DNA of 64,000 bases from Ruegeria marina (GTDB taxonomy: Bacteria; Pseudomonadota; Alphaproteobacteria; Rhodobacterales; Rhodobacteraceae). The stretch lies in assembly GCF_900101475.1 (NCBI RefSeq), contig NZ_FMZV01000009.1, forward strand, positions 1 through 64,000, read 5' to 3'. A program made the translations under genes and the position numbers. Shown in pieces: positions 10,326-18,945 of the stretch (within the stretch, counting starts at the first letter, position 1; each line of letters starts with the position of its first letter). The notes under the pieces are model-generated. The model saw nothing but the letters and a program-made list of their open reading frames with translations, made no database searches and was not told the origin of the DNA.

Positions 10326-12689
10326 TCAAAATGGCGGGTCGAGTTTGTGGTCTTCCACCTCTTGCCACTCGAGCTCTTCGAATGTCCACGGCACAGGTAA
10401 TCCGACGAACGCCTCAAACTGCCGGCGGCATATGCTGAGCTCTGGGAACTCGTAGCGGGTCGAGCGCCGACGTTCGTAGCCCGATGGGCCTCGCTCCATG
10501 AACACACCACTCTGAACCTTCGAGACGGTAGGAAAGATCCGGGAAACTTTCTGCCCAAACGCACTCTGCGGGACGTAGCGCGCTCGCTGATCGCGGTCAC
10601 ACATGTCGGCGTAGAGCGCCCGGATTGTCGTCTTTCCGGGCCCATTTCCGGGTGCGGATGGTTGAGGCAGCTCGCCCTCGTCGAGAAGTGCAAACAGGTA
10701 TCGAACCTCCGGCCCAGCCGCGCGGAGCGCTTGCTCAAAGATGCCTTCGTTTTTGATCGTGCGCCGCGGATCAGGGCCCTTGGAAACATCGCGGTGCAAA
10801 AGGTCGAATAGCATCGCTTCGTGCCCACCATTTTCCATCTGTTCCACGATTGCCTGGAAATATGGCCGATCCTCTTTGTGTGTGTCATTCACGCGGAGCA
10901 CCTGCCAGCGTCGATCTGCAAGGTCGGCGGGGACCACTGAATCCTCATTGGAGGCGACCATAAAGATAAGGCGGTTACGCACCAGCTCGGCATCGACGCC
11001 CTTCCGCTCGAAGAGGGTGTAGGGTTCGGTCATGCGCGTCTTGATGATGCCGGCCGAAGACCGATCGCCTCCAAACATACCTTCGTCGACAAACACAAAC
11101 CGTTTCCCGAAGAAGTGACCGCTGAAGTTGCCTTGAACATGGGTCGCATGTGTGACCGTCAAGAAATGGCGCCCCCAAAGACGTCCATAGGCGTTGGCCA
11201 CAATACCCTTCCCGACACCCGGCAATCCCATGAGAACCGGGGCGGTTCCAATGACGAGACCAGGCTGTTGAACGCCGACGGCCATCCAGTTGAAGAACCA
11301 GTCGCTGAGCTCAGAATCACCATCCGCCACGACGTTGCGTATGTGCGCCTGCATCAAGCCCCATTCACCCGGTCTAGGTTCCACGCCGAACCCGCTCCAT
11401 ACGTTCCATGTCGTTGCAGTTTGTCCCGGACGGCCCTCGGGGTCGAAGTCCAAGCGGTGTACGTGCGCTGCTAGAGGGTGGTTCATCCAGAGATCGACGA
11501 CCTTGGGCCGTGTAAGATTCCCGTTGGCATCCTGCATCTCTATGCGATCCCAGGCGAAACGGTCCGCGAATGCCCCTTTCCCGACCATACGAACGACTTC
11601 AAGATCGTCGGGCGCCAGGTTCTTTTCGATGATCATCGTCGACTTGCCGCTGGTGTATATGGCGAATTGCGCATTCATACGCCGGATGTGGGGATGGCTC
11701 GGTCCGTTCCAGCCCCGCTGCTTCGCCACGTGAAAGACCGTCCCAATGGTCAAACTGCCATCCGGATTGAGGCTATCCCACACCTCGCGGCATGCGGCGC
11801 TGCCCTCATACTTGGCAGACTTGCTCGACCAATCATCCCAGATGTCGAATGCGTCATCGCCAAGGCTATGTTTCATGGCCAGGCCGAAATTGATCCACGT
11901 TTCGTAGTCATCTGACCCCACGACCTTCAGCGCCGCCTTCACCTCTTCCTCGTCGCCAGGCAGGGCATCGTTGCCGAAGCCCGAACCCGCGCCCGTCTGA
12001 AGGAGCGTCGTCCGTGCTGGTCTCGGGGGCGGTGGGGCTGTGAATACTTCCGAAACGTTAGGAGACAGCAGATCTTCCAATTCCGGCGGTTCAAATTCCA
12101 ACCAATCAAGAGGTTGGAGATCATCGCCGAGAGGAACCGATGACCGGCTATAGGGAAGAGCTACGGCGTTGCCGTAACTTCCCTCCTTCACGCGATCATT
12201 CTTAGGAAAAACTTCGATCTCCTTCTTCTGGACGCCACCGGTGCCATGCTTAAAGCCCTGTGTCTCCAGCAGATGGCGCAGGAATTGTTTGACCAGCTTG
12301 GCTGACTGGGAAGCGTCCCAGACGATCCAAATATGCAATCCTGAACCGCCGCCCGAGCGACAACACAGCGGTTTAAGCCCGAGGCGCCGGAGCTCATCAA
12401 CTATCGGCTGTGCTGCAGCCACCAAGACATCCCAACTGAGCGTCTTGTCGTGATCATCGAAGTCAAGAACCGCTGTGTAGGTCTGATCGTCGAACACCGC
12501 ATAGCAGGCAATCGGTTGGGCACCGGTAAGGTGCCCAACAACTACTTCTGGTGTTACCGGTTCATCAACAAGGCGATACTTCTGCTTGCCCGTCTTCTGA
12601 TACGCGGCATACGCGTCTTGCCGGACTTTCGAAACGATACCTGCGACAAGGTCAAACCGGCGCTGCTTCAGATACTCTTTGTCAGCCAT
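10326..12689 (-). CDS. Primase-helicase (archaeo-eukaryotic primase fused to D5-like helicase)
   Basis: A 787-residue replication protein. The N-terminal archaeo-eukaryotic primase domain shows the catalytic acidic cluster LDFDD (75-79) and SGGGSGLHIWI (112-122) with the conserved serine and histidine. A PriCT-like domain follows (around GSDDYETWINFGLAMKH). The C-terminal part is a superfamily 3/D5-like ATPase with Walker A GLPGVGKG and Walker B FVFVDE. The start at 12689 has GGAGG just upstream and overlaps the end of the excisionase-like gene by 8 bases; a longer frame from 12773 is less likely. Such proteins are typical of phage satellites and integrative elements that replicate after excision. 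Confidence 0.85.
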   Translation of the reverse strand: MADKEYLKQRRFDLVAGIVSKVRQDAYAAYQKTGKQKYRLVDEPVTPEVVVGHLTGAQPIACYAVFDDQTYTAVLDFDDHDKTLSWDVLVAAAQPIVDELRRLGLKPLCCRSGGGSGLHIWIVWDASQSAKLVKQFLRHLLETQGFKHGTGGVQKKEIEVFPKNDRVKEGSYGNAVALPYSRSSVPLGDDLQPLDWLEFEPPELEDLLSPNVSEVFTAPPPPRPARTTLLQTGAGSGFGNDALPGDEEEVKAALKVVGSDDYETWINFGLAMKHSLGDDAFDIWDDWSSKSAKYEGSAACREVWDSLNPDGSLTIGTVFHVAKQRGWNGPSHPHIRRMNAQFAIYTSGKSTMIIEKNLAPDDLEVVRMVGKGAFADRFAWDRIEMQDANGNLTRPKVVDLWMNHPLAAHVHRLDFDPEGRPGQTATTWNVWSGFGVEPRPGEWGLMQAHIRNVVADGDSELSDWFFNWMAVGVQQPGLVIGTAPVLMGLPGVGKGIVANAYGRLWGRHFLTVTHATHVQGNFSGHFFGKRFVFVDEGMFGGDRSSAGIIKTRMTEPYTLFERKGVDAELVRNRLIFMVASNEDSVVPADLADRRWQVLRVNDTHKEDRPYFQAIVEQMENGGHEAMLFDLLHRDVSKGPDPRRTIKNEGIFEQALRAAGPEVRYLFALLDEGELPQPSAPGNGPGKTTIRALYADMCDRDQRARYVPQSAFGQKVSRIFPTVSKVQSGVFMERGPSGYERRRSTRYEFPELSICRRQFEAFVGLPVPWTFEELEWQEVEDHKLDPPF

Positions 12690-12870
12690 TGGCGCCTCCG
12701 AGAATGAAGGCGTCGAGATCAGACCGCCAATAACGGATGGCTTTGCTGCCGATCCGAACGCAACCCGGTCCAATACCCTTGGACCTCCATTTCTCCAACG
12801 TGTAGGGGCTGAGTCCGAGGTACTTTGCTGCTTCTTTTGTGTTCAGCAGCACGTCTTCATGAGAACGCAT
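12682..12870 (-). CDS. AlpA/excisionase-like DNA-binding protein
   Basis: A 62-residue protein with the AlpA/Xis helix-turn-helix pattern: LLNTKEAAKYLGLSPYTLEKW then GPGCVRIGSKAIRYWRSDLDAF. These small proteins bind element ends or regulate the integrase. The start at 12870 is chosen because GGAG lies about 8 bases upstream and the conserved region starts soon after; the open frame continues further upstream without similarity. It overlaps the primase gene, giving an xis-primase unit downstream of the integrase. Confidence 0.8.
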   Translation of the reverse strand: MRSHEDVLLNTKEAAKYLGLSPYTLEKWRSKGIGPGCVRIGSKAIRYWRSDLDAFILGGANG

Positions 12871-13187
12871 AACGGCGCTCCTTCTGATTCTTGAGCGTCG
12901 GCTCATGCACGGATACGCCACTACCCGTAAGCCACTGCTCGAGTTTCAAAGGATGCCAAAAGGGCGATCGGCCGTCGTTGATCGGTCGTCGGTACTAGAC
13001 GGGTTCGCCGGGGGTTTCACCCGATGCTGCGGCACCTCTTTGAGGTGTACCCCGCACGCCACGTCCCAGGATGTCCCGGGTGCAGGCCTGTCAACTCCCA
13101 CAATTCCTCAAGTATATCAGGGCAAAGCGGCAATCAAGCTTTCTAGCCGTCTAATTTACTTGGAAGGTCTTGGATCAAGCCGCACCA
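12871..13187. other. Intergenic region between integrase and excisionase genes
   Basis: About 317 bases without a convincing gene. It holds a hairpin CACCTC-TTT-GAGGTG (13035-13049 region), possibly ending the integrase transcript although no T-run follows. The promoter of the excisionase-primase unit should also be here. Confidence 0.35.
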
Positions 13188-14378
13188 CTAGCCAGCTCTG
13201 CGCTCTGCATGTTCTTCTGCTGCGGCGACACTCTTCAGTATCTTGGCCGCCACCAGCGACACAGGTCCGCGCAACCGTTCAAGATCACTGACAATGTAAC
13301 CAGCCGTGACGTCACCCGACAGCCGGTGGTTAAGGAGCCGCTTCAAGGCGTAATGCGGAATGTCCAGGCTTTCCGCGATAGTAATAAAAGTTCGGCGCAG
13401 GTCGTGCAGCGTGAAACTGACGCCACTCCGTTCCGTGACGCGCGCGGTGAATTTCTTGGTCTCGACGATATGGCCTTTCTTGCCCGAACTCGGGAAGACC
13501 CAGGGCGATCGACCAACCTGCTTTTTCCGGTTGCGCATCAGGGTCACCAGATAGTCGGCCAACGGCAGGTCGAGAGGATCACCGTTCTTGGTCCTGGGGA
13601 TATGCAACGCGCGCTCTTCCAGGTTCACTTGCTCCCAGCGCAAGGCGGCGATCTCATTCCGCCGCATGCCGGTAAACAGCGCGATCAGCAGGAAGTCGCG
13701 CGCGTAGTCGGGCTCTTCCATCACCGCCGCCCACCAAGCCGGCAGATCATTTGCAGAGACTGCACCACGCCGGCGCCGCTCCGGGTACCAGGCGCGTGCC
13801 TGGGTCAGGATATTGACCGGGTTCGGCGGGAATTCGTCATGCGCCGCGGCCGTTACATTATAGACCGACCGCAGGTGCCGCATGACATTGTTCGCAGTGA
13901 CTTCGCCGTGTTCCTTGGCAATGCGCTGATGGCGTTTGAGCACCATCTGACGGGTGATGCTGGTGACCGACGAGCGTTTCCAGTCCTTCAAGTACAGGTC
14001 TGCAGTACGCTGGTAGCTTTCGCGGGTACTGTCCGCGAGACTGCTGCGGGTTTCAAAGAAGCGATCAAAGGCTTGGCCGAGGGTCAGACTTTCCTGCGCG
14101 ATCCGCCGCTTTTCAGCATTGGGGTCCACGCCGGCTGCCATCTCGCTTAAGATGCCCAGCGCTCGCTTGCGCGCTTCATCCACCGGTACGGCGTCAGCAC
14201 GGCCGATGGTTACGCGGCGTGTACGACCTGCCACCTGACCTTCAACATAGAAGACCTTTGACTGAGCTCCGACACGGACTCCGAACCCGCGGAGTAGCTC
14301 GTCACGGTAAAGGACTTGGCCCTTGTGGGGATGAGGCAGCGCCTCAACGGCGCGTTTGGTGAAACGAAGTGATGGCAT
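13188..14378 (-). CDS. int: Tyrosine recombinase integrase (DUF4102/P4 type)
   Basis: A 396-residue integrase with an N-terminal DUF4102 arm-binding domain (about 1-85), a core-binding SAM-like domain (about 95-185) and a catalytic domain. The catalytic residues are visible: Arg in TGMRRNEIAAL, Lys in RTKNG, H-x-x-R in LHDLRRTF, His in LLNHRL and the nucleophile Tyr in TAGYIVSD. The start at 14378 follows AGGAGG; the frame extends 7 codons further upstream. P4-type integrases use tRNA genes, matching the tRNA-Thr repeats at the island ends. Its central position, over 9 kb from each repeat, is unusual. Confidence 0.93.
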   Translation of the reverse strand: MPSLRFTKRAVEALPHPHKGQVLYRDELLRGFGVRVGAQSKVFYVEGQVAGRTRRVTIGRADAVPVDEARKRALGILSEMAAGVDPNAEKRRIAQESLTLGQAFDRFFETRSSLADSTRESYQRTADLYLKDWKRSSVTSITRQMVLKRHQRIAKEHGEVTANNVMRHLRSVYNVTAAAHDEFPPNPVNILTQARAWYPERRRRGAVSANDLPAWWAAVMEEPDYARDFLLIALFTGMRRNEIAALRWEQVNLEERALHIPRTKNGDPLDLPLADYLVTLMRNRKKQVGRSPWVFPSSGKKGHIVETKKFTARVTERSGVSFTLHDLRRTFITIAESLDIPHYALKRLLNHRLSGDVTAGYIVSDLERLRGPVSLVAAKILKSVAAAEEHAERRAG

Positions 14379-14770
14379 TGAGACCTCCTGTGGCCTCAAC
14401 TCAACTTAAGCATGAAATCTCGAAAAAACAATCATTATCAGATACTTATCTTGTATCATCTGGCGCCATCCTACGTGCGCGCGCATGAGCAAAGGCCTGC
14501 AGGATCACCGGGTATAGAGTTAGCTTCCTCGAACGTGTCTTCGGAGCCGACACTGGCTGGTGCTGTTCCAGACCCGTGCAGATGGTTCCAAGTAGGTCGG
14601 CAGAGACGGTAGACCAAGAGAGGCCTGAGGCGCCTTCACGTCCATCGCCGTGCATGGGGCGGGGTCACCGCCTAACCGCCTTTTTTCAAACGAAAAGCGC
14701 GGCTAAGGTGTTTGAGAGAACCGCGAAAGGAATAAGCGGGAAACGAGATTCTTGAGGACGTGTTGAGGCG
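14379..14770. other. Divergent intergenic region
   Basis: About 390 bases between the integrase (minus) and the DUF5655 gene (plus). Short frames have no family signature. I see no tRNA-like or attachment sequence here. It should hold divergent promoters for both neighbours. Confidence 0.35.
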
Positions 14771-15685
14771 ATGGCAGACATTAAGCTTTTCAAGCTCGGG
14801 GCGAATTCGGTCGACGAACTCGATGGCCGGGCAGTGGCACTCGAAAAGTCACTGCAGGATATCTTTGAGCGAAATTTGGAGCCGCTGTTGGGGGTCCGCT
14901 TTCTGGCGTCCGAATACCGAACGTCCAATCGCGGCCGCATGGACACGCTTGGCATCGACGAAAACAACTGTCCCGTCATCATCGAGTACAAGCGCAGCAC
15001 AAACGAAAACGTCATCAACCAAGGTTTGTTCTACCTCGACTGGTTGATGGACCATCAGGCCGATTTTCGGATCCTGGTGATGGACACTCTGGGCAAGGAG
15101 GTCTCCGATCAGATCGAGTGGTCAGCGCCGCGTTTGATTTGCATCGCCGGGGATTTCACCAAGTACGACACACATGCCGTCAATCAGATGAACCGCAACA
15201 TCGAGCTGATCCGATACCTGCGCTTTGGCGACGATCTTTTGCTCCTAGAGCAGCTGACTGCAGCATCGGCCGAGCCGACGAAAACCACCTTACCCGACAA
15301 CGGCAAGCCGAAGCCCGGCAACACGGTGTACAAGACTGCAAGCGAATATCTGGCGCAGAGCGACCAGGGGCTGAAGGACCGTTTTGAAGCGGTAAGGGCC
15401 TATCTCCTGGCACTAGGGGACGACGTTCAGGAGAAAACCCTTAAGTTCTATTTTGCGTTTCGGCGGATCAAGAACTTCGCCTGCGTCGAGGTTCGGCCTC
15501 AGACCGGCAAGGTGCTGGTCTACTTGAAGGTTAATCCGGACACCGTAGACCTGCAGGACGGGTTCACACGCGATGTTCGAAAGATCGGTCACTTCGGCAC
15601 CGGCGACCTTGAAGTAACGATTTCAAGTGAAGCCGATTTCGAGCGAGCTAAACCGCTGTTCGACGCCAGCTACGAGGCCTCATGA
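14771..15685 (+). CDS. DUF5655 protein with nuclease-like N-terminal domain
   Basis: A 304-residue protein. The N-terminal half resembles restriction-like PD-(D/E)xK folds of the DUF91/NucS kind: GRMDTLGIDENNCPVIIEYKR shows an Asp followed by an E-x-K. The C-terminal half (about 185-304) resembles DUF5655, a small domain found in many bacterial proteins (KFYFAFRRIKNFACVEVRP, FERAKPLFDASYE). No partner gene overlaps it and a strong terminator follows. Nuclease activity is inference from the motif, and its presence in a defence island suggests a role in DNA or RNA restriction. It looks intact. Confidence 0.65.
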   Translation: MADIKLFKLGANSVDELDGRAVALEKSLQDIFERNLEPLLGVRFLASEYRTSNRGRMDTLGIDENNCPVIIEYKRSTNENVINQGLFYLDWLMDHQADFRILVMDTLGKEVSDQIEWSAPRLICIAGDFTKYDTHAVNQMNRNIELIRYLRFGDDLLLLEQLTAASAEPTKTTLPDNGKPKPGNTVYKTASEYLAQSDQGLKDRFEAVRAYLLALGDDVQEKTLKFYFAFRRIKNFACVEVRPQTGKVLVYLKVNPDTVDLQDGFTRDVRKIGHFGTGDLEVTISSEADFERAKPLFDASYEAS

Positions 15686-15719
15686 GGCCCTGCCAGAATT
15701 CCTGACCGGAAAATAGAAA

Positions 15720-15750
15720 ACGGGCCGGTCGATGCCGGCCCGTAATCTTT
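15720..15750 (+). terminator. Rho-independent terminator after the DUF5655 gene
   Basis: Nine-bp stem ACGGGCCGG/CCGGCCCGT with a 6-base loop, followed by AATCTTTT. Confidence 0.75.
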
Positions 15751-15782
15751 TGCGATCTTCTGTCCTGCGGGTGAGCCGCGTG

Positions 15783-16133
15783 TCAGATGGCGAGTCCTGT
15801 GATTTCTCCCAGGGCCTTGAACAGGCCGTGGAAGTCCACGTGACCAGGACGATACCAGTAGTGAGAGCCGTCATTGCGGGTCGCGTAGCGAAAACCCAAC
15901 TCTCGAAGGCGCTCAACGCTGATCCGCCCAGCAACTGCGGACGCGAGGATGTACTGACCGCACCGATCCGTGCTGAGGCCACCGAGCTGTCCAATGCGCT
16001 CGTGGAAGATCATCACCTGGACGGCGCCCGACACTACGTAAAGGCCATCGACCAATTGCAGGGCTTCAACCGCGTCAAGTGCCGAAGAGTCCAGTCGAGT
16101 TATGGCTAGGCCGTTTGGATTGAGATGAAACAT
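15783..16133 (-). CDS. Hypothetical protein, 116 residues
   Basis: I do not recognise the family. The frame has a good ribosome binding site (AGGAAAGGG about 6 bases before the ATG at 16133) and encodes a mixed hydrophobic, mostly soluble protein without signal peptide or membrane segment. The C-terminal part GFRYATRNDGSHYWYRPGHV is rich in aromatic and basic residues and may bind nucleic acid. It converges on the DUF5655 gene and its end lies close to the terminator hairpin there. It is probably a real cargo gene of unknown role. Confidence 0.5.
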   Translation of the reverse strand: MFHLNPNGLAITRLDSSALDAVEALQLVDGLYVVSGAVQVMIFHERIGQLGGLSTDRCGQYILASAVAGRISVERLRELGFRYATRNDGSHYWYRPGHVDFHGLFKALGEITGLAI

Positions 16134-16715
16134 TGGTTTCCCTTTCCTGTTTCAGGTCTGCGTTACCCAGGAAGCGAACGGCCGCCCGCGGGATGTGTGT
16201 CTCGCAACGAGCGTCCATTTAACCTTGGTGTTTTTCACCGGACATCGGACTGGGGCATTGGTCAAGTCACTGACAAAAAACATTTTTTCTTGTCCAGCAT
16301 GGTCCGGCTTAAGCTGGCTCTGTCCGGGAAAGCTACAGAAGAATGCTGTTCCAAGATCCTTCGAACTAGCGACCTGAGACGGTCATACAGCGAACCGATT
16401 CGCGGGTTGGGAAGAACTCAAAGAAAGCTTCAGCGGGTTAAGATCATTCATCGCACCTGTTTCTAACTGGCTCGGAGACAACAGCGAGAGAGCGCGGACC
16501 GGGAGCGCGCAATCAGCCCCGGGACCGAAGAGCCGTGCATGGGGTTGGGTGTGCCGAGTTTTGACGCCAGTGCCACTGGCTCAACAGTTGTTTAAAAGCG
16601 CCAACATGCTTCGGTGCGGACCGCTGAAAGATGACCTTGTTCGAGACTTTACCCGATCCTGGCCGAAGGGCATGGTCAGAACTCGAAGTGTACTGGGGTC
16701 TTGAAAAGGTCATTC
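16134..16715. other. Stretch of 580 bases without recognisable gene
   Basis: Short frames on both strands lack family signatures and good ribosome binding sites. The region separates the hypothetical gene (minus) from the HNH gene (plus), so it should contain divergent promoters. Confidence 0.4.
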
Positions 16716-17783
16716 ATGTCTGTCTCCGAAGCCATCGAATTTGTCTGCGACGTCTTCTTCGATCCAACGATCGAGCACCCAGCTTGCGACGAAAAAGTAC
16801 GGAACATTGCTAGAAATTACCGAGCCTGGGCACGTGCATTCACACACACTGGGAATATGTATGACTTTCTCAAATTCCTGGAAGGTGCCTCCGACACGGT
16901 AGTGTTCTCTAACCAATCGCGCCTCGGACTGAAGACAATTACTGAACTGATCTCTGATTTCGAGATGAGATTTGCCAACGAACTAGCTGACCGCCTTGAT
17001 GCAGACGGGTTGCAAGTTGGAGAGACGTACCCAACGCATATGATACACGCCATATGCGGCAGCTATGACCTCAGAAGTGGTGGAATTCTGCCCGTACTCG
17101 GTAATGACGGAGAAGCAGAGTTCGTTGCAATAAAGGCCACCCTCAGTGGTGGCACCTATCCTAATGAATGGCTCGAGCGAGGCCGAAAGCTGAAATACTT
17201 CATGAAGGCAATAAGCGGGACCTTTAAAGAGACCTATCAGGACAACGCTGCGATCATCAACAATCCCCAAAACCCAGTTCTCGTCTTTGTGCGCGATACA
17301 GATAAAGAGAAATTTACCTACTGGGGTCGCTTCTTCCCGTTTGCAATTCACACGGAAACTGACGGCTCGAAATGGTTTGAGCTGGTCGATTGGTCAAACG
17401 GCTTGGGCGAGCTTCCGGCCATGAGTGCGGCGCAAACATCCCTGGATGAACAAGTTCAACAGTCGATGAAACTTGACCCAGAGGCGCGGCGGAAGCGCCT
17501 CGCTTCAGCTCCACGGCAGCCGGAGAAGCAAAAGGCGACAACAACGATATTCAAGCGAAACCCAGACGTTATCGCGGAGGTGCTATTCCGCGCCAATGGC
17601 ATCTGCGAAGCATGTCATGAACCAGCCCCATTCGACCGCCTGTCTGATGGGACGCCTTACCTCGAAGTCCACCACAAGATACCACTTGCAAAGGATGGCG
17701 CTGACACGGTTGAGAACGCCGTTGCGCTTTGCCCAAACTGCCATCGTCGCGAGCACTCCGGACCGGCCGTTTGGCCCCATTGA
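16716..17783 (+). CDS. HNH endonuclease with unassigned N-terminal domain
   Basis: A 355-residue protein ending in a clear HNH nuclease: C-x2-C (CEAC), LEVHHKIPLAKDG, ENAVALCPNCHRREH (C-x2-C-H). The zinc-binding cysteines and the catalytic HH pair are present. The first 260 residues are not recognised; an N-terminal specificity domain before an HNH is the architecture of type IV (McrA/ScoMcrA-like) modification-dependent restriction enzymes, so that role is plausible. The start at 16716 has AAAAGG upstream; a TTG five codons earlier is less likely. An alpha/beta hydrolase gene follows after 19 bases, probably co-transcribed. Confidence 0.75.
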   Translation: MSVSEAIEFVCDVFFDPTIEHPACDEKVRNIARNYRAWARAFTHTGNMYDFLKFLEGASDTVVFSNQSRLGLKTITELISDFEMRFANELADRLDADGLQVGETYPTHMIHAICGSYDLRSGGILPVLGNDGEAEFVAIKATLSGGTYPNEWLERGRKLKYFMKAISGTFKETYQDNAAIINNPQNPVLVFVRDTDKEKFTYWGRFFPFAIHTETDGSKWFELVDWSNGLGELPAMSAAQTSLDEQVQQSMKLDPEARRKRLASAPRQPEKQKATTTIFKRNPDVIAEVLFRANGICEACHEPAPFDRLSDGTPYLEVHHKIPLAKDGADTVENAVALCPNCHRREHSGPAVWPH

Positions 17784-17802
17784 GCCGTTGATAGGAAACC
17801 CT

Positions 17803-18444
17803 ATGCCGGCCGCATTCCTGGAGCTTGGACCAAAATCATCAAGCGCAACCATCCTGTTTGCACACGGCGCCGGTGCGCCAATGGACTCTTCTGTGATGAC
17901 AGCAATCGCGGATGCATTGGCTGAACAGAGTCTAAGAGTTGTTCGTTTTGAATTCTCCTACATGGCTGCCCGCCGAACTGAAGGCACCCGGAAACCCCCG
18001 CCACGCGCTGAAAAGCTGAACTCAGAGTATCTAGCCGCAATCGAAGCGCTGCAAGTTGATGGTCCGCTGATCATAGGCGGAAAATCCATGGGCGGGCGCG
18101 TTGCTAGTATGATTGCGGATGAGCTGTTTGAAGCGCATCGCATCGCCGGGTTGCTCTGTGTGGGCTATCCATTTCACCCGATTGGGAAACCTGAAAAACT
18201 TCGCACTGAGCACCTAAAACACCTGCGAAACCCAACACTGATCTGTCAGGGAACACGCGACCAGTTTGGCTCGAAGGATGAATTCAGCGAGTACGAGCTG
18301 TCATCGGCGATCCAGTTGCGTTGGTTTGAAGACGGCGATCACGATCTAAAGCCGCGCAAGCGCGTCTCAGGCCATACACATGCGGATCACATCACGTCTA
18401 TGGGCGCGGCAGTTTCAGCCTGGGTCGAGGGTCTCGTTGGCTAA
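17803..18444 (+). CDS. Alpha/beta hydrolase (KANSL3/Tex30-like)
   Basis: A 213-residue cytoplasmic hydrolase of the dienelactone hydrolase-like group. The oxyanion region FAHGAGAPMDS (about 20-30), the nucleophile elbow GGKSMGGRVAS with the catalytic serine, and a C-terminal DGDHDLKPRK histidine are visible. The start at 17803 has an AGGAA upstream; the open frame extends back over the HNH gene but that part is a shadow. It is next to an HNH nuclease inside a defence island; whether it contributes to defence or is passenger metabolism is unknown. Confidence 0.75.
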   Translation: MPAAFLELGPKSSSATILFAHGAGAPMDSSVMTAIADALAEQSLRVVRFEFSYMAARRTEGTRKPPPRAEKLNSEYLAAIEALQVDGPLIIGGKSMGGRVASMIADELFEAHRIAGLLCVGYPFHPIGKPEKLRTEHLKHLRNPTLICQGTRDQFGSKDEFSEYELSSAIQLRWFEDGDHDLKPRKRVSGHTHADHITSMGAAVSAWVEGLVG

Positions 18445-18621
18445 AGAGCACTAGGCGCGCCGTGTTTGCCGGGTTTGGTTGGGCCACCTGCAGTGCGCAA
18501 AACCAACATCTAACATAACGGACCTTGAGCACTGACGTCGTAGGCAAGCAAAGTTAGATATTTTTCAACTTAGCCGAGTTGGAGGCAGAATCTTTTTTCA
18601 GACGTATTTTTTAGTGATTTC
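18445..18621. other. A+T-rich convergent intergenic region
   Basis: About 177 bases between the hydrolase (plus) and antitoxin (minus) genes. It includes runs of T on both strands near 18590-18615 that may help termination, but no strong stem. Confidence 0.35.
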
Positions 18622-18918
18622 TCAACTCGCTACCGCTTCTAAGGAAGTAGAAACAGCTTCAGGGTTCTTATCAATCACGGTGAGCAATATCCGTGCAGTA
18701 CGGTCAGGCGCTCGACGTTCCTGTTCCCAATCACGTACAGCGGAAGGAGCAAGCCCAAAGGTCTCAGCGAAGCGCTTTTGCGACATCTTCTTCCGCTTTC
18801 TGATTGCAGCCACATCAACTCTTTCAGGAACGTGAACGAATGCAGGCTTCGCATTGCCCTCTGCAATTTGCAGTGCCTCTTGCGCGCTTTTGATCAGCTC
18901 TTCGCCAAACGTTGACAT
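18622..18918 (-). CDS. HTH antitoxin of a RelE/HigB-type toxin-antitoxin pair
   Basis: A 98-residue protein with an Xre-type helix-turn-helix in the C-terminal half: VDVAAIRKRKKMSQKRFAETFGLAPSAV, then RDWEQERRAPDRTARILL. The N-terminal half is a short helical stretch likely to bind the toxin. It is the second gene of the pair, 27 bases after the toxin stop, the toxin-first order of HigBA modules. The start at 18918 has AGGAG upstream. It should neutralise the toxin and bind the palindromes at 19333-19380. Confidence 0.85.
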   Translation of the reverse strand: MSTFGEELIKSAQEALQIAEGNAKPAFVHVPERVDVAAIRKRKKMSQKRFAETFGLAPSAVRDWEQERRAPDRTARILLTVIDKNPEAVSTSLEAVAS

Positions 18919-18945
18919 CTTAGTCTCCTAGATAGCTACAGCCAG

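Noticed and set aside
13170-14150. Plus-strand frame of 326 codons opposite the integrase
   Set aside because: Antisense shadow of the integrase gene.
14379-14770. Attachment site beside the integrase
   Set aside because: No tRNA-like or repeated sequence matching the island ends was found here.
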